A stretch of 39,809 nt of DNA from an uncultured Saprospiraceae bacterium (GTDB lineage: Bacteria > Bacteroidota > Bacteroidia > Chitinophagales > Saprospiraceae): NCBI GenBank assembly GCA_937941095.1, contig CALDYJ010000116.1, forward strand, positions 1-39,809, written 5' to 3'. This document shows, one piece after another, positions 1 through 9,075 of the stretch. Under the pieces are notes generated by a model. That model was given only the letters and a program-made list of their open reading frames with translations. It did no database searches and was not told the origin of the DNA. Positions within the stretch are counted from its first letter, which is position 1. Each line of letters opens with the position of its first letter. The translations under genes and the position numbers were made by a program.

Positions 1-114
1 AGTGGCAAGGAGATCAAAGATAGAATAGACATCAGTGATCAAGCATCAGGAACCTACTACTTGAAACTAGGTAATGCCAATGGCAGCGTAGTTGAAAAGA
101 TTGTGAAGTTCTAA
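1..114 (+). CDS. 3' end of a secreted protein with type A T9SS sorting domain (partial)
   Basis: Only the last 37 codons and a TAA stop are in the window; the gene begins upstream. The frame reads SGKEIKDRIDISDQASG..., ending in EKIVKF. This is the end of a Bacteroidota T9SS type A C-terminal sorting domain, the beta-sandwich signal that takes cargo through the outer-membrane T9SS translocon. Every base is identical to positions 8826-8939, the end of the next gene, so the protein is very probably a neighbouring paralogue or shares its C-terminal module. Its catalytic or adhesive part cannot be seen. A strong hairpin follows at 155-190. Confidence 0.85.
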   Translation, partial: SGKEIKDRIDISDQASGTYYLKLGNANGSVVEKIVKF

Positions 115-116
115 AG
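1..116 (+). repeat. Exact 116-bp direct repeat, copy 1
   Basis: Bases 1-116 match 8826-8941 with no mismatch. The match stops two bases after the stop codon and runs off the window on the other side, so its real length is unknown. It covers the end of the T9SS sorting domain in two successive genes. Confidence 0.97.
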
Positions 117-154
117 AAAATCGTTTTTGATATTAGTTAAAATTAATATTTGAT

Positions 155-190
155 AAAAGCCTTCATAGCAAATTGTTATGAAGGCTTTTT
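155..190 (+). terminator. Intrinsic terminator after the upstream secreted-protein gene
   Basis: A perfect 13-bp stem (155-167 with 177-189) closes a 9-base loop and ends in a run of T (186-190). It lies 40 bases after the stop at 114 and so fits rho-independent termination of the partial upstream gene. The A run on the 5' arm would let it work in the other orientation too, but no minus-strand gene ends here. Confidence 0.85.
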
Positions 191-455
191 AACTTTAGTT
201 AATACAATCGTATGGTTTGTATAATTTTTTATAATTGGATTATAAGATCTTAAAATATGCATAGCATATGGGTGAAAATCATTAATTTAAAGGCTGAGAG
301 ATTGGATTATCTGGCTTAGAAAAGTGCATAAACTGTCATTTGCATAAATAACCTATCAAAAAAATAGACTTATGCAGCGTTTTGCCCCTTCTATGCCTAT
401 CATATAAGTAAATCTTACATTCCTCAAAAAGGCTAATAACTTAAAAAACTGAACA
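191..455 (+). other. Intergenic leader region of the giant protease gene
   Basis: Together with the terminator this forms the 341-base gap 115-455. I see no ORF of note. TTTG at 381-384 followed 18 bases later by TATAAGTA (403-410) has the spacing of a Bacteroidota promoter, but the second element is a poor match to TAnnTTTG, so I do not call a promoter. The sequence differs completely from the gap after the giant gene (8940-9075), so the two genes are not a simple tandem copy including flanks. Confidence 0.4.
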
Positions 456-3400
456 ATGATGAACTCTTTACTCAAATTCATTTCTATAGCGGTTTTATCA
501 ACAGCAATTCTTATTGGTGTGAAGACCGATCAAGAAATACCAGATCAAAGCCAAGCATCAGATCTTATAGATTACTTGGATTATTCAGCACATAAGCATA
601 ATCATGCAGATGGAGAGATGTGTGCTTTTGATCGAAAAATAGAAGAAAGAATTGCAAAGGACCCAGCATATGCCCAAGAGCTAGAACATTATCAAAAAGT
701 GGTAATGCCTAGAATGGTAAAAGAGTATCAAGAGAAAAAAGCTAGAGGTGCTTTACCTCCAATCATATCTATTCCAGTTGTCTTTCACATTTATCATAAA
801 GACTCAGAAGGGATTGGTCAAGGTCAAAACCTTGATGACCAAACGATTTTGGATGCAGTCAATACCTTGAATGAAGATTTTCAAGCCTTAAATGACGCAT
901 ATGAAAATAAGGTTCCGGACAGATTTAAGCCTTTAAGAGGAAATGCAGAAATTCATTTCTGTTTGCCTGAATTTGATCCTGATGGTAATCCAAGTACAGG
1001 AATTATTAGACATGCACATAATGGTCCTTATACGGATGCAATGCATGATCAAGTCAAAAGAGAACATGGATGGCCAAGTCAAAAGTATTATAACATTTAC
1101 GTTGTGCCAATTATAACAGGTGCTGCTGGATATGCATACTTACCTTCAGGTGGAATCATCGGCTCTAAGTTGGATGGAACTGTTTGTGATAATGCATATG
1201 TAGGTGCGGGTATTCCGGTATTGACACATGAAGTTGGTCATGGACTTGGTTTGTACCATACCTTCAACGGTGGATGCGGTGGTGATGATGGAATAGAAGA
1301 TACTCCTAAGCAAGGAACAACTTCAAGAGCTGCTCCTAAAGGAGGAAATGTGAACTGTACCATTGCTAATCCTCCAACTGGTCCAATTAGTTGTGATGAC
1401 ATAGAACACAATTGGGTAAATTTCATGGACTATACTTCATTTAGTTGCATGTCCATGTTTACTCAAGGTCAAGTTGATGTGATGAGATCAGTTTTATTAG
1501 GGAGTCCATTCGCATTAACAAATGGAGTAACCTGGGCAAGTAGAAAAGAATTAGCAGACAATGCAATCATTGCAGCTCCTTCTTGCAGTCCTTCAGTTCC
1601 TCCAGGTGGAGGTGGCACCAACCCAGATCCAGATCCAGATCCAGACCCAGTGGTAAATGATGCAGGAATTAGAAATATATTAGAGCCTTCTGATCCAGAA
1701 TTTTGTTCTTCAGGAAATATTACTCCAATTGTTTTGCTAACAAATGATTATGGTGAAGCCAATCTGACTTCTTGTAAAATTAAGTATAGAATAGTTGGTG
1801 TGCCTGGGACTACAACTTTCAATTGGACTGGAGATTTAGCAACAAACGAACAAGAAGAAGTAACCTTAGCTCCTTTTGTTTCACCAAATGAAAATTATGA
1901 CTTAACCGTTTGGACAACAGATCCAAATGGAGAAGAAGATGATAACGGATTTAATAATGAAAAATCAATAGGACAAGAAACAATTTCTGCTGCTGATCCT
2001 AATGTAATAGAAGATTTTGAACCGAATGCTTTTTCTCCAACAGACAAAGACATAGAATTATACAATCCAAACAATGATAAAACATGGGAACGTGTTACTT
2101 TACTTTCTGCCTATGGTTTAGGTAATGCCTGTGTTAGAATGCCTAATCATGAAGCTAATGGAACGGTACCTGATGGAAGAGAAGATTGGTTAGTGACACC
2201 ATTGTTTGATTTTTCTACCATTAATAATCCTAGGCTGACTTTTGATGTTGCAGCTTTGCACAATACACAGTTGTCAGAGACAGATACTTTAGAAATAAGA
2301 GTATCAACTGACTGTGGAGAAACCTTTCCAACTGTAGTTTGGAGAAAAGGAGGTATAGATTTAGCAACTGTAGTAAAAGGCTTTGGACCAGAATATTTTC
2401 CAGTTGATGATGAATGGAGAAACGAGATAGTAGGACTTACCCAATTTGAAGGAACAGATAAATTATACGTAGCCATCATAAATACCGGCTACAACGTGAA
2501 TAATATCTATTTGGATAACATTAACCTTGCAGAAGGATGTGCTTCAAACGTAACAAGTGAATACGTAGATGTTGCTTGTGGAGGAGATTGTACTGCCTTC
2601 ATTAATCTTAACCTTACTGGTTTTGAAGCACAAGCTGAAATTTCTTGGTCTGCGTCTGCAGGTGGAGGAAGCGATCAAAGCAAGAGTGGACTTTGTGCAG
2701 GAGAGTATTCTTACACAGTAACAGATCCTGTTTATGATTGTGAGTTCGTAGAAACTATAACAATTACCCAACCAATTCCATTGTTTGTAAATGCTTCTGT
2801 AGGTCATGAAACTTTTGCAGCAAATCAAAACAACGGTTCCATTAATCTTAATGTAGATGGTGGTTCATATAATTATTCATACACGTGGTCAGATGGCGGA
2901 CCAAATGATGCTAGGCGAACATTTTTAGCACCAGGTATCTACTGCGTGACTGTAGAAGATACCAACGGTTGTACCTTTGAAGAATGTTATGAAGTATTAC
3001 CATTCGGATGTTCAACTGCGGTTATAGCAACAGTGGATCAGTACCCATGTGCACCGGGCGAATTGGCCACGGTAACAGTTGAAGTATCAGGAAATGCCTT
3101 TCCAGTAACCATAGTATGGCAACATGATTTCTTTTTACTGAATCAAACAACAGCGACAAATGTACCTCCTGGAGTATGGAGTGTATTTGTACAAGAACAA
3201 TTAAATGACTGTGAGGCGGAAGTAGTAATAGAGATATTTGAATCTGTAGATGATAATCCATTCATCATCCATGAATCAAATGCAGGTGCGTCGAATGGAA
3301 CGATAGATCCAATGGTAAGTGGAGGATCAGGAGAGTTTACATATTCGTGGTCCAATAATGAGACAAGCCCAACAATAAGTAATTTATCAGCCGGCGATTA

Positions 3401-6400
3401 TACGGTAACGATAACAGATATAGAAACAGGTTGTATGTTGATAGAGACGTACACAGTATTATTATTAAACTGTGATATGGAAGTAAGTTGGACGATCACT
3501 CCAGTGACTTGTTTTGGAGGAGATGATGGTCAGATCAATGTGATGGTAACAGGTGGCTCAGGCAACTTTACCTACAACTGGACAGACGCAGGCTTGAGTG
3601 GATCAAACTTAAATGGATTAGAATCAGGGACGTATCAAATATTAGTAGAAGATGCAAACGGCTGTCAAGAACTACACAATATATTTTTACAACAACCCGG
3701 GATGATAACAGTAGAGTTTGAGGTGATGGATGAATCGGTGCCAGGGGCACAAGATGGCTCGATCAATACTACGGTAAGTGGAGGAACTCCAGGTTATCAG
3801 TACGAATGGTCAGCCAATGCAGGCAGCAATGCGAATGCAAGTGGACTAGGCGGAGGCACTTATAATGTAACAGTGACAGATGCAAACGGTTGTACGACAG
3901 TGCAGGGAGCGACAGTAATCGGAATAGAGTGTCCAGAATTTATGGTAGAAGGCTTGCCAAGCGACATAGCATGTAATGGCGGCAGCACAGGAAGTATAAA
4001 TGTAACGGTAGAAGGTCCCTTAGGACCGTTTACTTATGCGTGGAATAGTGGTCAAGACAGCGGGGAAATAACAGGAGTACCAGCAGGTGACTATGAAGTA
4101 GTGATAACGGATGAAGATTCGGGTTGTACGACAAGCTATGAAGTAAGCTTAACAGAACCAGATGCGCTAAGCCTGCAAGTAGATGGGATGGCAGAAAGTA
4201 ACTTAGGGGCGAATGATGGAAGTGTAAGTGCGATGGTAAGTGGAGGAACAAGTGATTATAGCTATGAGTGGACAGATGCGAATGGAATGGTAGTAGGGAC
4301 CACTGCGATGGTGAGTGAATTGGGACCAGGAGAATACTGTGTAGAAATAACAGATGCGAATGAATGTACGATAGAAGATTGCTTTACGATAACAGCAGGT
4401 GCAGATCCATGTGCAGGCTTTAGTGCAGTATCAGGAGATCATGTACCGGTAAGTTGTAATGGCGGCAGTGATGGAGTAGCGACGGTGATCATAACAGGAG
4501 GGACGGAACCTTATACGTATACTTGGTCAGATGATCAAGATGGTGAACAAGCAACAGGCTTATCAGCAGGCGAGATTTTAGTGACGATAGTAGATGGGAA
4601 TGGTTGTGAAAGCATGACAAGTGTAACGGTAACCGAACCAACAGCCTTGGCCTTGAGTACAAGCGGTACAAACGAAAGTGTACAAAATGCATCAGATGGA
4701 ACAGTAACAGCGATGGCAAATGGCGGTACAGGCAGCTACACCTATGAATGGACAGATGCAAATGGCATGGTAGTCGGCACGGGTGCGATGGTGAGTGGTT
4801 TAGCCCCAGGGGAATACTGTGTAGAGATCAGAGATGAAAATAATTGTACAACAACAGATTGCTACGAAGTATTAGCAGGAGGAGATCCATGTGTAAATAC
4901 GGACTTAGGAATAGAATTATTAGGAGGCACGCTAGATTGTGTAAGCCAACAAATAGAATTAGTAGCACAGAGTTTTGGTGGTTCAGGAAATGTAAGTTAT
5001 GAATGGCAAGATGGAACAATGGGAGCAACTTATACAGTAACAGTAGCAGGAGCATACACAGTAGTAGGGACGGATGAATTAGGTTGTACAGCAGAATCAA
5101 TAGTAGAAGTTAACCAAGACACCAATCTACCAGACATAAGTGTAACGAATACATCAGAGACAAGTGCAGGAGCTTCGGACGGCACAGTAACAGTAAGTGT
5201 AGTAAATGGAACAGACTTCACCGTCAGCTGGTTTAATGCAGCGGGAATGATGATCGGAAGTGATCTGACCTTGACAGATTTAGCACCAGGCGAATACTGT
5301 GCAGTAGTAACAAATCCATCGAATGGCTGTGAAACAGAAATGTGTACAGAAGTAGTAGGAGGCAGTGATCCATGTGCAGATTCCCCAGCGGTGGAGGTAA
5401 ATAACTTAACAGGAACAGGAATAATAACATGTGAAGTAACAAGCATAGAAATAGAAGCCTTAGCCACGGGCGGAGATGGAACATATACTTATCAGTGGGG
5501 AGACGGCAGCGATGCAAGTACCTTATTGGTAACAGAGGCAGGAACTTACACAATAGTGATAGAAGATGGAAATGGATGTATGGCAACGAATATGATCATA
5601 ATAGAAGAGGATGTATTGGATCCAGTGATCTTGACGACAAGCTCACCAGAATCAAGTATAGGAGCTTCCGATGGTACAGTGAGTGTAATAGCAGGAGCTG
5701 ATGATATCATAGAATGGCGAGATGCCAGCGGGATGATCATTTCCATGTTTGAGGTAGTAATGAGCTTAGCGCCAGGGGAATACTGTGTGACAGTAACAGG
5801 GCCAAATGGTTGTACAAGCGAAGAGTGTGTAGAAGTATTGAGCGGTTCAGATCCATGTATCGGCTTTAGTGCAGAAATAAATAGTTTAAATGTAAGTGAT
5901 GTAAGTTGTAATGGTGGATCAGATGGGACAGCCGAAGTGATTGTCACAGGGGGCACAGCACCTTACACATATGCCTGGGCAGATGGACAAGAAGATGCCA
6001 CAGCAATCAATCTTGAAGCAGGCGTATATACAGTAGTAGTGAGTGATGCCAATGATTGTGAGCAAATAGTAGAAATAGAAATCACAGAACCAGAAGCGAT
6101 GGACTTAGCCTTAAGTGGGACAAATGAGAGTAGTGCAGGCGCAGGTGATGGGAGTGCAAGTGCAAGTGTGAGTGGCGGTACAGGCAGCTATACTTATAGC
6201 TGGACCGGACCAAATGGCTATACAGCAAGCACAGCGACAATAGAAGACTTAACACCAGGCGAATACTGTGTAGTGGTAAGTGATGAAAATGGATGTGAGC
6301 TAGAAGAACAATGCTACGAAGTATCAGGAGGAGATGATCCATGTAGAGACTTTGAAGTAATAGCAGAAGGAGGAAGTGTAAGTTGTTTTGAAGCAGAAGA

Positions 6401-8939
6401 TGGAAGCTTGGATCTAGTGATAGAAGGTGGCACAGCACCTTATGAAATATTGTTTGGTGGCATACCGATAACAAGCATAACAGGGACAAGCTTTACAAGT
6501 CCAGCGATCTTACCAACGGGAGTAGCAAGCTTTACGATAGTAGATGCGAATGGATGTGAGCAAGTAGTAGAGGCAGAGATAACGAGCCCAGAAGAACTGT
6601 TAGTAGAAGTAAGCACAAGTGGAGAGAGTGTACCAGGAGCCAGTGATGGCAGTGCAAGTGCAAGTGTAAGCGGAGGTACCTCAGATTATAGCTATCTATG
6701 GAATACAGGAGACACGACTCCAAACATAGAGGGTCTACCATCAGGAGAATACTGTGTAACGGTAACAGATGCGAATGACTGTACGGTAGAAGAATGTATA
6801 GAGGTGACCCAAGGAAGTGATCCATGTGCAGACTTTGGCGTTGAGGTAATAAGTGAAGGTGCTAATTGTCCAGGCGGTGCAGATGGTTATGGCGAAGTAT
6901 CGGTATTTAATGGAACACAGCCTTATGAAATAGAGTGGAGTGATGGCAACACAAGTGACTTAGAAAGAAATGATTTACCAGCAGGCACGTATACATTTAC
7001 CTTAGTAGATGCGAACGGATGTGAAGGCAATGGATCGATAACAATAGAAGAACCAGCGACAATAGAAATCAACATCACAGCGAGCAATGAGACTTTGTTA
7101 GGAGCAGGAGATGGAGAAGCAGAAGCAGATGTAAGTGGCGGCTCAGGGGAATACACCTACAGTTGGTCAGGAGGGAATAACTTTTCATCAACAGTAGAAG
7201 ACTTGATGGATTTAGAACCAGGAGTATACTGCTTAGTAGTAACAGATGGCAATGGTTGTGAGTCAGAAGAAGTATGTGTAGAGATAAGCACAGGAAGTGA
7301 TCCATGCTTGAATTTTGAAGCAAGCCTAGCCTTGAATGCAGCATTGTGTAATGGAGAAGAATCCGGCTCAGCAACAATAGATGAAGTAGTAGGAGGCACA
7401 GCGCCGTATACTTATGAATGGAGTGATGGTCAGACCGGTCTAGAGGCGACCGGATTAGGAGCCGGCCCAATTGGTTTAACACTAACAGATCTAAACGGCT
7501 GCGAGCTGACCTTAGAAGGAGAAATAGAAGAACCAAGTGCGATAGAGTTGATGCTGTTGAATACCGTGAATGAATCGGATACAGGAGCAAATGATGGATC
7601 CTTAGAAGTAGGAGCAACCGGGGGAGTAGGTGAGTATACTTACGAGTGGAGCAATGGAGCAAGTGGCAGCTTACAAGAAGACTTAGCTTGCGGCGATTAT
7701 CAAGTAACGGTAACGGATGCGAACGGTTGTGAGCAGATGTTGGAAGCGAATGTAGGATGTAGCGACTTAGGTTGTGAGACCTTAACGGCAGAATACATCG
7801 TTAACCCAGTAAGTTGTTTTAGCTTAACAGACGGATCGATAGAGGTCATCCCATCCGGAGGCACAGCGCCATATGAAGTAGATTACAACTCAGGCTTAAG
7901 TGGGGAGAATGTAGGCAACCTGCCAACGGGCATTTATGCACTAGTAGTAACGGATGCGAACGGCTGTACGATAGACTTAGAAATAGAGGTAATACAACCA
8001 TCGCCACTACAAGCAATGGTAGAGGGCTACGATGGAGTATGTGGAATCCAAGGCTCAGCGGAAGTAACACCGATAGGAGGAACAGGTCCCTACACAGTAG
8101 AGTGGAATACAGGAGCAGAGACAGGAATAATAACAGGTCTGGAGACAGGGGAATACAGTTGTACGATAACAGATATAAATGGCTGTACGCAGACAGGAAG
8201 TGTAAGCATAGAAAACAACTATACGCCATTGGCCTTTGAAGTAGAGAAAAAGAACGTAACCTGTAATGGTGGATCGGATGGTTTTATCACAGTAACGATA
8301 ACAGAAGGACAGGGTCCATTTAGTTATGAGTGGTCAAATGGAAGTACAGATCCAGAGATTTATGACCTAAGTGCAGATCAGTATACCTTGATCATAACAG
8401 ATGGAGATGGTTGTGAGTATGCCTTATCAAGAGATGTGATAGAACCAAATGCATTAGATTTGGATTACATAGTTGCGCAAGGAGGCACAAGTACAACCTT
8501 TGATGTGACCTTGAATGTAAACGGCGGAACACCACCATATACCTTTGATTGGAACGATGGATCTGTCTCAGTAATCAATGTAGGCATGACAGTGGGCACA
8601 TATGAGGTGACGATAACAGATGAAAGAGGATGTTCAGAGGTATTCGAAATCGTAATAGATGGCTCGATAACAAGTATAGCTGGCTTAGAGATATTAGAAG
8701 AGATGAGAGTGTATCCAAATCCGACAAGTGGCAATTTAGATATAGTAGCCAGCTTGAGTAGGTATGCAGAATTAGACCTGCAGTTGTACAATGTATTAGG
8801 TCAGAAGGTGCTGCAAAGAAAAGTAAGTGGCAAGGAGATCAAAGATAGAATAGACATCAGTGATCAAGCATCAGGAACCTACTACTTGAAACTAGGTAAT
8901 GCCAATGGCAGCGTAGTTGAAAAGATTGTGAAGTTCTAA
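456..8939 (+). CDS. Giant secreted M43-type metalloprotease with about 26 SprB repeats and T9SS type A signal
   Basis: 2827 residues. An N-terminal signal peptide (about 1-23) is followed by a pappalysin/cytophagalysin-like M43 peptidase domain (about 100-355) with the zinc motif HEVGHGLGLYH at 258-268 and a Met-turn methionine at 324. Next come an Asp-Pro linker (390-398), a CARDB-like stretch, a choice-of-anchor J / MAM-like beta domain (about 515-690), then roughly 26 SprB-type modules (700-2735) of about 75-80 residues, each ending near VTVTDxNGC. A T9SS type A sorting domain (about 2745-2827, YPNPTSG ... YNVLGQKV) closes it. All catalytic residues are present, so an active surface or released protease on a long adhesive stalk is likely; the substrate is unknown. 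SprB-type repeats are known from the gliding adhesin SprB. The repeat and tail DNA uses codons unlike the protease part. Start chosen for the signal peptide; ATGATG allows M1 or M2. Confidence 0.93.
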   Translation: MMNSLLKFISIAVLSTAILIGVKTDQEIPDQSQASDLIDYLDYSAHKHNHADGEMCAFDRKIEERIAKDPAYAQELEHYQKVVMPRMVKEYQEKKARGALPPIISIPVVFHIYHKDSEGIGQGQNLDDQTILDAVNTLNEDFQALNDAYENKVPDRFKPLRGNAEIHFCLPEFDPDGNPSTGIIRHAHNGPYTDAMHDQVKREHGWPSQKYYNIYVVPIITGAAGYAYLPSGGIIGSKLDGTVCDNAYVGAGIPVLTHEVGHGLGLYHTFNGGCGGDDGIEDTPKQGTTSRAAPKGGNVNCTIANPPTGPISCDDIEHNWVNFMDYTSFSCMSMFTQGQVDVMRSVLLGSPFALTNGVTWASRKELADNAIIAAPSCSPSVPPGGGGTNPDPDPDPDPVVNDAGIRNILEPSDPEFCSSGNITPIVLLTNDYGEANLTSCKIKYRIVGVPGTTTFNWTGDLATNEQEEVTLAPFVSPNENYDLTVWTTDPNGEEDDNGFNNEKSIGQETISAADPNVIEDFEPNAFSPTDKDIELYNPNNDKTWERVTLLSAYGLGNACVRMPNHEANGTVPDGREDWLVTPLFDFSTINNPRLTFDVAALHNTQLSETDTLEIRVSTDCGETFPTVVWRKGGIDLATVVKGFGPEYFPVDDEWRNEIVGLTQFEGTDKLYVAIINTGYNVNNIYLDNINLAEGCASNVTSEYVDVACGGDCTAFINLNLTGFEAQAEISWSASAGGGSDQSKSGLCAGEYSYTVTDPVYDCEFVETITITQPIPLFVNASVGHETFAANQNNGSINLNVDGGSYNYSYTWSDGGPNDARRTFLAPGIYCVTVEDTNGCTFEECYEVLPFGCSTAVIATVDQYPCAPGELATVTVEVSGNAFPVTIVWQHDFFLLNQTTATNVPPGVWSVFVQEQLNDCEAEVVIEIFESVDDNPFIIHESNAGASNGTIDPMVSGGSGEFTYSWSNNETSPTISNLSAGDYTVTITDIETGCMLIETYTVLLLNCDMEVSWTITPVTCFGGDDGQINVMVTGGSGNFTYNWTDAGLSGSNLNGLESGTYQILVEDANGCQELHNIFLQQPGMITVEFEVMDESVPGAQDGSINTTVSGGTPGYQYEWSANAGSNANASGLGGGTYNVTVTDANGCTTVQGATVIGIECPEFMVEGLPSDIACNGGSTGSINVTVEGPLGPFTYAWNSGQDSGEITGVPAGDYEVVITDEDSGCTTSYEVSLTEPDALSLQVDGMAESNLGANDGSVSAMVSGGTSDYSYEWTDANGMVVGTTAMVSELGPGEYCVEITDANECTIEDCFTITAGADPCAGFSAVSGDHVPVSCNGGSDGVATVIITGGTEPYTYTWSDDQDGEQATGLSAGEILVTIVDGNGCESMTSVTVTEPTALALSTSGTNESVQNASDGTVTAMANGGTGSYTYEWTDANGMVVGTGAMVSGLAPGEYCVEIRDENNCTTTDCYEVLAGGDPCVNTDLGIELLGGTLDCVSQQIELVAQSFGGSGNVSYEWQDGTMGATYTVTVAGAYTVVGTDELGCTAESIVEVNQDTNLPDISVTNTSETSAGASDGTVTVSVVNGTDFTVSWFNAAGMMIGSDLTLTDLAPGEYCAVVTNPSNGCETEMCTEVVGGSDPCADSPAVEVNNLTGTGIITCEVTSIEIEALATGGDGTYTYQWGDGSDASTLLVTEAGTYTIVIEDGNGCMATNMIIIEEDVLDPVILTTSSPESSIGASDGTVSVIAGADDIIEWRDASGMIISMFEVVMSLAPGEYCVTVTGPNGCTSEECVEVLSGSDPCIGFSAEINSLNVSDVSCNGGSDGTAEVIVTGGTAPYTYAWADGQEDATAINLEAGVYTVVVSDANDCEQIVEIEITEPEAMDLALSGTNESSAGAGDGSASASVSGGTGSYTYSWTGPNGYTASTATIEDLTPGEYCVVVSDENGCELEEQCYEVSGGDDPCRDFEVIAEGGSVSCFEAEDGSLDLVIEGGTAPYEILFGGIPITSITGTSFTSPAILPTGVASFTIVDANGCEQVVEAEITSPEELLVEVSTSGESVPGASDGSASASVSGGTSDYSYLWNTGDTTPNIEGLPSGEYCVTVTDANDCTVEECIEVTQGSDPCADFGVEVISEGANCPGGADGYGEVSVFNGTQPYEIEWSDGNTSDLERNDLPAGTYTFTLVDANGCEGNGSITIEEPATIEINITASNETLLGAGDGEAEADVSGGSGEYTYSWSGGNNFSSTVEDLMDLEPGVYCLVVTDGNGCESEEVCVEISTGSDPCLNFEASLALNAALCNGEESGSATIDEVVGGTAPYTYEWSDGQTGLEATGLGAGPIGLTLTDLNGCELTLEGEIEEPSAIELMLLNTVNESDTGANDGSLEVGATGGVGEYTYEWSNGASGSLQEDLACGDYQVTVTDANGCEQMLEANVGCSDLGCETLTAEYIVNPVSCFSLTDGSIEVIPSGGTAPYEVDYNSGLSGENVGNLPTGIYALVVTDANGCTIDLEIEVIQPSPLQAMVEGYDGVCGIQGSAEVTPIGGTGPYTVEWNTGAETGIITGLETGEYSCTITDINGCTQTGSVSIENNYTPLAFEVEKKNVTCNGGSDGFITVTITEGQGPFSYEWSNGSTDPEIYDLSADQYTLIITDGDGCEYALSRDVIEPNALDLDYIVAQGGTSTTFDVTLNVNGGTPPYTFDWNDGSVSVINVGMTVGTYEVTITDERGCSEVFEIVIDGSITSIAGLEILEEMRVYPNPTSGNLDIVASLSRYAELDLQLYNVLGQKVLQRKVSGKEIKDRIDISDQASGTYYLKLGNANGSVVEKIVKF
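4404..7301 (+). repeat. Higher-order repeat: paired SprB modules with 480-486-bp period
   Basis: Seven Asp-Pro-Cys anchors (GATCCATGT or near) start at 4404, 4884, 5367, 5850, 6336, 6819 and 7299, giving spacings of 480, 483, 483, 486, 483 and 480 bases (160-162 residues). Each period holds two unlike SprB modules. One typically begins CNGGSDG-like and ends in a Glu-Pro or similar turn. The other begins NESxxGAxDG and contains PGEYC plus two or three further cysteines before Asp-Pro-Cys. Modules outside this block are less regular. Confidence 0.9.
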
Positions 8940-8941
8940 AG
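8826..8941 (+). repeat. Exact 116-bp direct repeat, copy 2
   Basis: This is the second copy of bases 1-116, covering the last 38 codons of the giant gene and two bases beyond. The sequence then diverges at once. Confidence 0.97.
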
Positions 8942-8973
8942 GAGACGATTCTATAGATGAAGCATAACAAAAG

Positions 8974-9011
8974 AAAGACCTTGTAGTTAAATAACTATAG
9001 GGTCTTTTTTT
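8974..9011 (+). terminator. Intrinsic terminator of the giant protease gene
   Basis: Arms 8974-8988 and 8993-9007 pair over 15 positions, including two G-T wobbles, around a 4-base AAAT loop. A run of T extends to 9011. It lies 35 bases after the stop. Confidence 0.85.
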
Positions 9012-9021
9012 ATTGAAAAAT

Positions 9022-9050
9022 TTGAAATATTCCAGTTCTTAGTACATTAG
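9022..9050 (+). promoter_or_regulatory. Bacteroidota-type promoter for the two-component operon
   Basis: TTG at 9022-9024 (within TTTG), an 18-base spacer, then TACATTAG at 9043-9050. This fits the -33 TTG / -7 TAnnTTTG pattern with one mismatch. It lies just after the terminator of the giant gene and 25 bases before the kinase start, so the kinase-regulator pair is probably transcribed separately. Confidence 0.55.
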
Positions 9051-9075
9051 CGTTATAATAGCGTATCAACAATAA

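Noticed and set aside
4404..7301. Regular 480-bp repetition as a CRISPR or satellite array
   Set aside because: The period lies within one open reading frame and encodes paired SprB modules; there are no short repeats with unique spacers.
5495..8239. Two plus-strand open frames (5495-5701 and 8039-8239) within the giant gene
   Set aside because: They are Arg/Asn-rich out-of-frame readings of the repeat region; the main frame is clearly coding.
3000..8790. Many long minus-strand open frames (60-195 codons) opposite the SprB repeats
   Set aside because: They are Leu/His/Ser-rich mirrors of GTA, AGT, ACA and ATA codons in the real gene, overlap each other in several frames and have no domain or start signal.
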